Below are positions 43,638 to 45,827 of a stretch of 45,827 nt of DNA, piece after piece. The stretch's first letter is position 1; the number at the start of each line of letters is the position of its first letter. Location of the stretch: contig CAMBCF010000029.1 of the NCBI GenBank assembly GCA_945864585.1, positions 1 to 45,827 of the forward strand, given 5' to 3'. The notes under the pieces are model-generated. The model had not been told where the DNA came from and searched no databases. It was given only the letters and a program-made list of their open reading frames with translations. Both the position numbers and the translations under genes were made by a program. The DNA is from Bordetella parapertussis. GTDB lineage: Bacteria > Pseudomonadota > Gammaproteobacteria > Burkholderiales > SG8-41.

Positions 43638-44438
43638 ATGCCGCAGCTCACCCCCCAACGCCGTCGCATCGTCACAAGCGACGGCGTTACGCTTTCTGTG
43701 ATCGAGTGTGGTATTGCCAGGCAAGCGCCACTCACCATAGCGCTGATACCCGGCTGGTGCATGCCCGCATGGCTGTGGCAGGCGCAGCTTGAAGGGTTGG
43801 GCGTGCACTATCCAGTGATAGCGCTCGATCCACGCGGGCAGGGCGAATCCGAGGCGCCGGAAAGCGGCTACAACTTCGAGCGTCGCGCGACCGACATACA
43901 CGAATTTTTACAGCCTTATCCAAATGTGCTGCTGGCAGGCTGGTCGCTCGGCGCGCTGGAAGTCTTGGAATACGCCCATCACTTTGGAGTAGAAAAACTT
44001 GCCGGCATGGTGCTGGTCGATAGCTCCGTCGGCGAACTGCCGGTGCCGCCGCCGGGAGGCACTTTTCTGGAAGCGTTGCGCGAAAATCGCGATGACACAC
44101 TGGATGGCTTTGTGCGCGAGATGTATGCGAAGCCGCGCCCTGAAGCTGAAATTGCCAAGCTGCTACGCGACGTAACACGCATGTCACTGGACAACAGCAT
44201 TGCACTGCTGTCATCCGGCATCCCGCGCGAACACTGGAAGGAAATCGCGCACGCCTTCCCCAAACCGCTGCTGTATGTGGTGACGCCGCAGTTTGAAGAG
44301 CAAGCGCGCAATCTCGAACTGAATCGGCCCGGCACGCGTATCGAGGTGTTCAGTGATGCAGGGCACGCGCTGTTTGTCGATGAGCCGGAACGGTTTAATC
44401 GCCTGATGATCGATTTCGCCGCAAACCTGGCGAGTTGA
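43638..44438 (+). CDS. Alpha/beta-hydrolase fold protein
   Basis: A 266-residue esterase- or pimeloyl-ester-carboxylesterase-like protein. The oxyanion strand LIPGWCMPAWLWQAQLE is near residue 37, the nucleophile elbow GWSLGALE places Ser103, and SDAGHALFVDEPERFNRLM places His243. The acid residue, expected after strand 6 or 7, is not obvious. The sequence starts MPQLTPQRRRIVTSDGVTLS. Its general shape, with GWSLGA and a DAGHALFVDEPE end, recalls BioH-type enzymes, but no biotin genes are nearby and no gene symbol is given. It directly follows a REP-like element and has no clear Shine-Dalgarno sequence. Confidence 0.87.
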   Translation: MPQLTPQRRRIVTSDGVTLSVIECGIARQAPLTIALIPGWCMPAWLWQAQLEGLGVHYPVIALDPRGQGESEAPESGYNFERRATDIHEFLQPYPNVLLAGWSLGALEVLEYAHHFGVEKLAGMVLVDSSVGELPVPPPGGTFLEALRENRDDTLDGFVREMYAKPRPEAEIAKLLRDVTRMSLDNSIALLSSGIPREHWKEIAHAFPKPLLYVVTPQFEEQARNLELNRPGTRIEVFSDAGHALFVDEPERFNRLMIDFAANLAS

Positions 44439-44483
44439 TTGCCACTGATCTGAAGCGCACCCGATTGAGCGTAAAACGCAGCC

Positions 44484-44708
44484 ATGAGCGATACGAACCT
44501 CAAGCGTTGGGTGCAAACATGGGCGACTGCCGGCGAAGCTTTGGATGCCTTGCGCCGGCGTGAACTTGCGGCGATGACCGACGATGACGCGCGTCGCGCC
44601 ATCGCGGATTTATTTACCGATGCCGTCATGTTCGATTTGCTGCCGCGCGCCACATCCGGTTTGGTTGAACAACAGCGATTGTTCTCGCGCCTGCGCAATC
44701 CTGTGTGA
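44484..44708 (+). CDS. Small protein upstream of nucleotidyltransferase
   Basis: A 74-residue acidic and helical protein (KRWVQTWATAGEALDALRRR, then ELAAMTDDDARRAIADLFTD). It has no membrane segment or recognised DNA-binding motif. Its stop overlaps the GTG start of the nucleotidyltransferase gene by four bases, so the two are translationally coupled. That arrangement resembles toxin-antitoxin or regulator-enzyme pairs in which a small partner precedes an AbiEii/MNT-type enzyme. Whether it neutralises the enzyme cannot be told from sequence. Confidence 0.7.
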   Translation: MSDTNLKRWVQTWATAGEALDALRRRELAAMTDDDARRAIADLFTDAVMFDLLPRATSGLVEQQRLFSRLRNPV

Positions 44709-45277
44709 ACGCGCTGCTGCAGGCCGCTATTGAAATTCAGCAGTTCCTGCGAAATGCAGGCGAAAGTTTTTGCCTCATTGGCGGTGTTGCGCTACAGCGC
44801 TGGGGTGAGCCGCGGTTTACACGCGATGTGAATCTCACCCTGCTTTGCCCCTATGGCGCCGAGGCCGCGCCGGCGGCAAGGCTCGTCGCCGCATTTTCGC
44901 CGCGCATCCCCGATGCGCAGGCATTCGCGCAACAGCACCGCGTGCTGTTGCTGCGCATCGCATCCGGTATCCCCGTTGACATTGCGCTGGGCGCGATTCC
45001 TTTCGAGGAGCGCTGCGTCGCACGAGATACGGCATTCGATTTCGGCGGCGCGCGCCTGCTGACGTGCTCCGCCGAGGACCTGGTGGTGCTCAAAGCGTTT
45101 GCGGGGCGTGATCGTGATTGGGCGGATATCGAGTCTGTCGCCGCCCGTCAGGCACGGCACCTGGATTGGCCACTCATATTCAGAGAATTCACGCCGCTTG
45201 CCGGGCTGCGTGAAGAGTCGCAGGCCATGACACGGCTGATTGCGTTGAAAGACAAATTTTCCGGTAGGTTGGGCTGA
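44705..45277 (+). CDS. Nucleotidyltransferase-fold protein (AbiEii/MNT-like), active site altered
   Basis: A 190-residue protein. The fold motif is LIGGVALQRWGEPRFTRDVN, with the G-G of the family near residue 26 and Asp41. The second catalytic position of the expected D-x-D is Asn43 (codon AAT). The third acidic position, Asp92 in PVDIALG, is kept. SAEDLVVLKAFAGRDRDWAD near residue 122 is the typical downstream helix. The Asp-to-Asn change may abolish nucleotide transfer. GTG start in GTGA overlap with the small upstream gene. The last four codons and the stop are part of an intergenic repeat at 45264-45400. Confidence 0.8.
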   Translation: MNALLQAAIEIQQFLRNAGESFCLIGGVALQRWGEPRFTRDVNLTLLCPYGAEAAPAARLVAAFSPRIPDAQAFAQQHRVLLLRIASGIPVDIALGAIPFEERCVARDTAFDFGGARLLTCSAEDLVVLKAFAGRDRDWADIESVAARQARHLDWPLIFREFTPLAGLREESQAMTRLIALKDKFSGRLG

Positions 45278-45400
45278 GCCTGCAAAGCCCAACACAAAGG
45301 CACGGCGCTAAACGTGGGTGATGCGGGAGCGACAGTGTTGCGCTGTGTTGGGCTTCGCAAGCCTGTCCTGAGCTTGTCGAAGGGCTCAGCGCCAACCTAC
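45264..45400. repeat. MITE-like inverted repeat overlapping a gene end
   Basis: The ends GTAGGTTGGGCTGAGCC (45264-45280) and GGCTCAGCGCCAACCTAC (45383-45400) are inverted copies. Inner arms GCAAAGCCCAACACA and TGTGTTGGGCTTCGC also pair. The left end supplies the last codons of the nucleotidyltransferase gene. The 25-bp repeat copy 2 is nested in the right half. Confidence 0.78.
45360..45384 (-). repeat. 25-bp dispersed repeat, copy 2
   Basis: The reverse strand reads CCCTTCGACAAGCTCAGGAC then AGGCT, one mismatch from 14705-14729. It is intergenic here, inside the larger inverted repeat. Confidence 0.85.
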
Positions 45401-45410
45401 GAACTGCGCG

Positions 45411-45827
45411 CTAATCTGCCTTGATGTTCGCACCCTTGATCACTTCGGTCCACTTGATCACTTCGCGTTTGATGTAGGCGGCAAACTCTTCGGGCGTGCC
45501 GCCGGTGGGCATAACACCGAGTGCGCCAAATTTTTCTTTCACTGATGATGACGCGAGCGCCTTGTTCACTTCCGCATTCAGGCGATTGACGATGCTCTTC
45601 GACACACCGCTGGGCGCAACGATGCCGCCGAAGGGCACCACCTCAAAATTCGGAACACCTGATTCAGCAACCGTTGGCAACTCAGGGTAGGAGGATGAGC
45701 GTTTCGCCCGGGACACGGCGAGACCGCGCACGCGCCCAGCCCTCACATGTGGACCAATCGATGAGGCATTATCGAACAGCAGATGTACCTGTCCCCCGAT
45801 CACGTCGGTTACGGCTTGCTGCGCCCC
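45411..45827 (-). CDS. Bug-family solute-binding protein, 5'-truncated by window edge
   Basis: The frame is open from the right window edge, so only the C-terminal 138 residues are visible. TDVIGGQVHLLFDNASSIGP at the start of the visible part is the family's ligand-loop region. GRVRGLAVSRAKRSSSYPEL and PTVAESGVPNFEVVPFGGIV follow, and a typical PEEFAAYIKREVIKWTEVIK end is present. The upstream part with the signal peptide lies outside. It converges on the nucleotidyltransferase gene across the repeat-rich gap. Confidence 0.9.
   Translation of the reverse strand, partial: GAQQAVTDVIGGQVHLLFDNASSIGPHVRAGRVRGLAVSRAKRSSSYPELPTVAESGVPNFEVVPFGGIVAPSGVSKSIVNRLNAEVNKALASSSVKEKFGALGVMPTGGTPEEFAAYIKREVIKWTEVIKGANIKAD

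Overview
The window looks like a chromosomal stretch of a GC-rich betaproteobacterium, most likely Burkholderiales or a related lineage. The evidence is the conserved queA-tgt-yajC-secD-secF order, adenylosuccinate lyase of the long type, and many Bug-type (TctC-like) periplasmic binding proteins, a family greatly expanded in that class. No rRNA, CRISPR array, transposase or phage gene was seen.

Layout. (1) 1-3811: accessory catabolic genes: a partial amidohydrolase, two luciferase-like (LLM) oxidoreductases and a ketopantoate-reductase-like protein. They end at a tRNA-Leu(CAA) whose 3' end and downstream flank are duplicated in decayed form about 2 kb to the left, which suggests an old integration scar. 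(2) 3917-13118: a housekeeping core of tRNA-Leu, queA, a thioesterase, tgt, yajC, secD, secF, a DedA protein, a CnoX/YbbN-like thioredoxin and purB. (3) 13177-30769: a long accessory region with MmgE/PrpD, orphan Bug receptors, a carboxymuconolactone-decarboxylase-like protein, a CoA-transferase plus thiamine-diphosphate enzyme pair, five amidohydrolases of two types, and an LLM oxidoreductase. Two decayed gene remnants lie around one Bug gene. (4) 30784-42155: two divergent transcription units around a GntR/FCD regulator. The left unit holds two Bug receptors and MmgE/PrpD. The right unit holds an aconitase/LeuCD-like hydratase, a TcuA-like FAD dehydrogenase, an isocitrate-lyase/PEP-mutase-fold protein, an amidohydrolase and a Bug receptor. 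(5) 42302-45827: a secreted protein of unknown function, an alpha/beta hydrolase, a small protein plus nucleotidyltransferase pair, and a truncated Bug gene.

The most interesting unit is region 4. Its enzyme families (PrpD-like, aconitase-like, tricarballylate-dehydrogenase-like, PrpB/ICL-like) together resemble a methylcitrate-cycle-like route for an imported di- or tricarboxylic acid, but there is no citrate-synthase-type gene. The lyase-like protein also lacks the family's catalytic Cys motif. The substrate is unknown and the pathway is an inference.

Non-coding DNA is rich in repeats: tandem heptamers (CCYTCAC type) that form hairpins at four gene junctions, GC-rich REP-like hairpins at five, a 25-bp dispersed repeat that has entered a coding sequence in frame, and a recurring AT-rich element (core TAAGTAWYTGTTTT) at four junctions in the catabolic regions. 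All calls come from reading the sequence by eye. Family names rest on recognised motifs, not on database searches.
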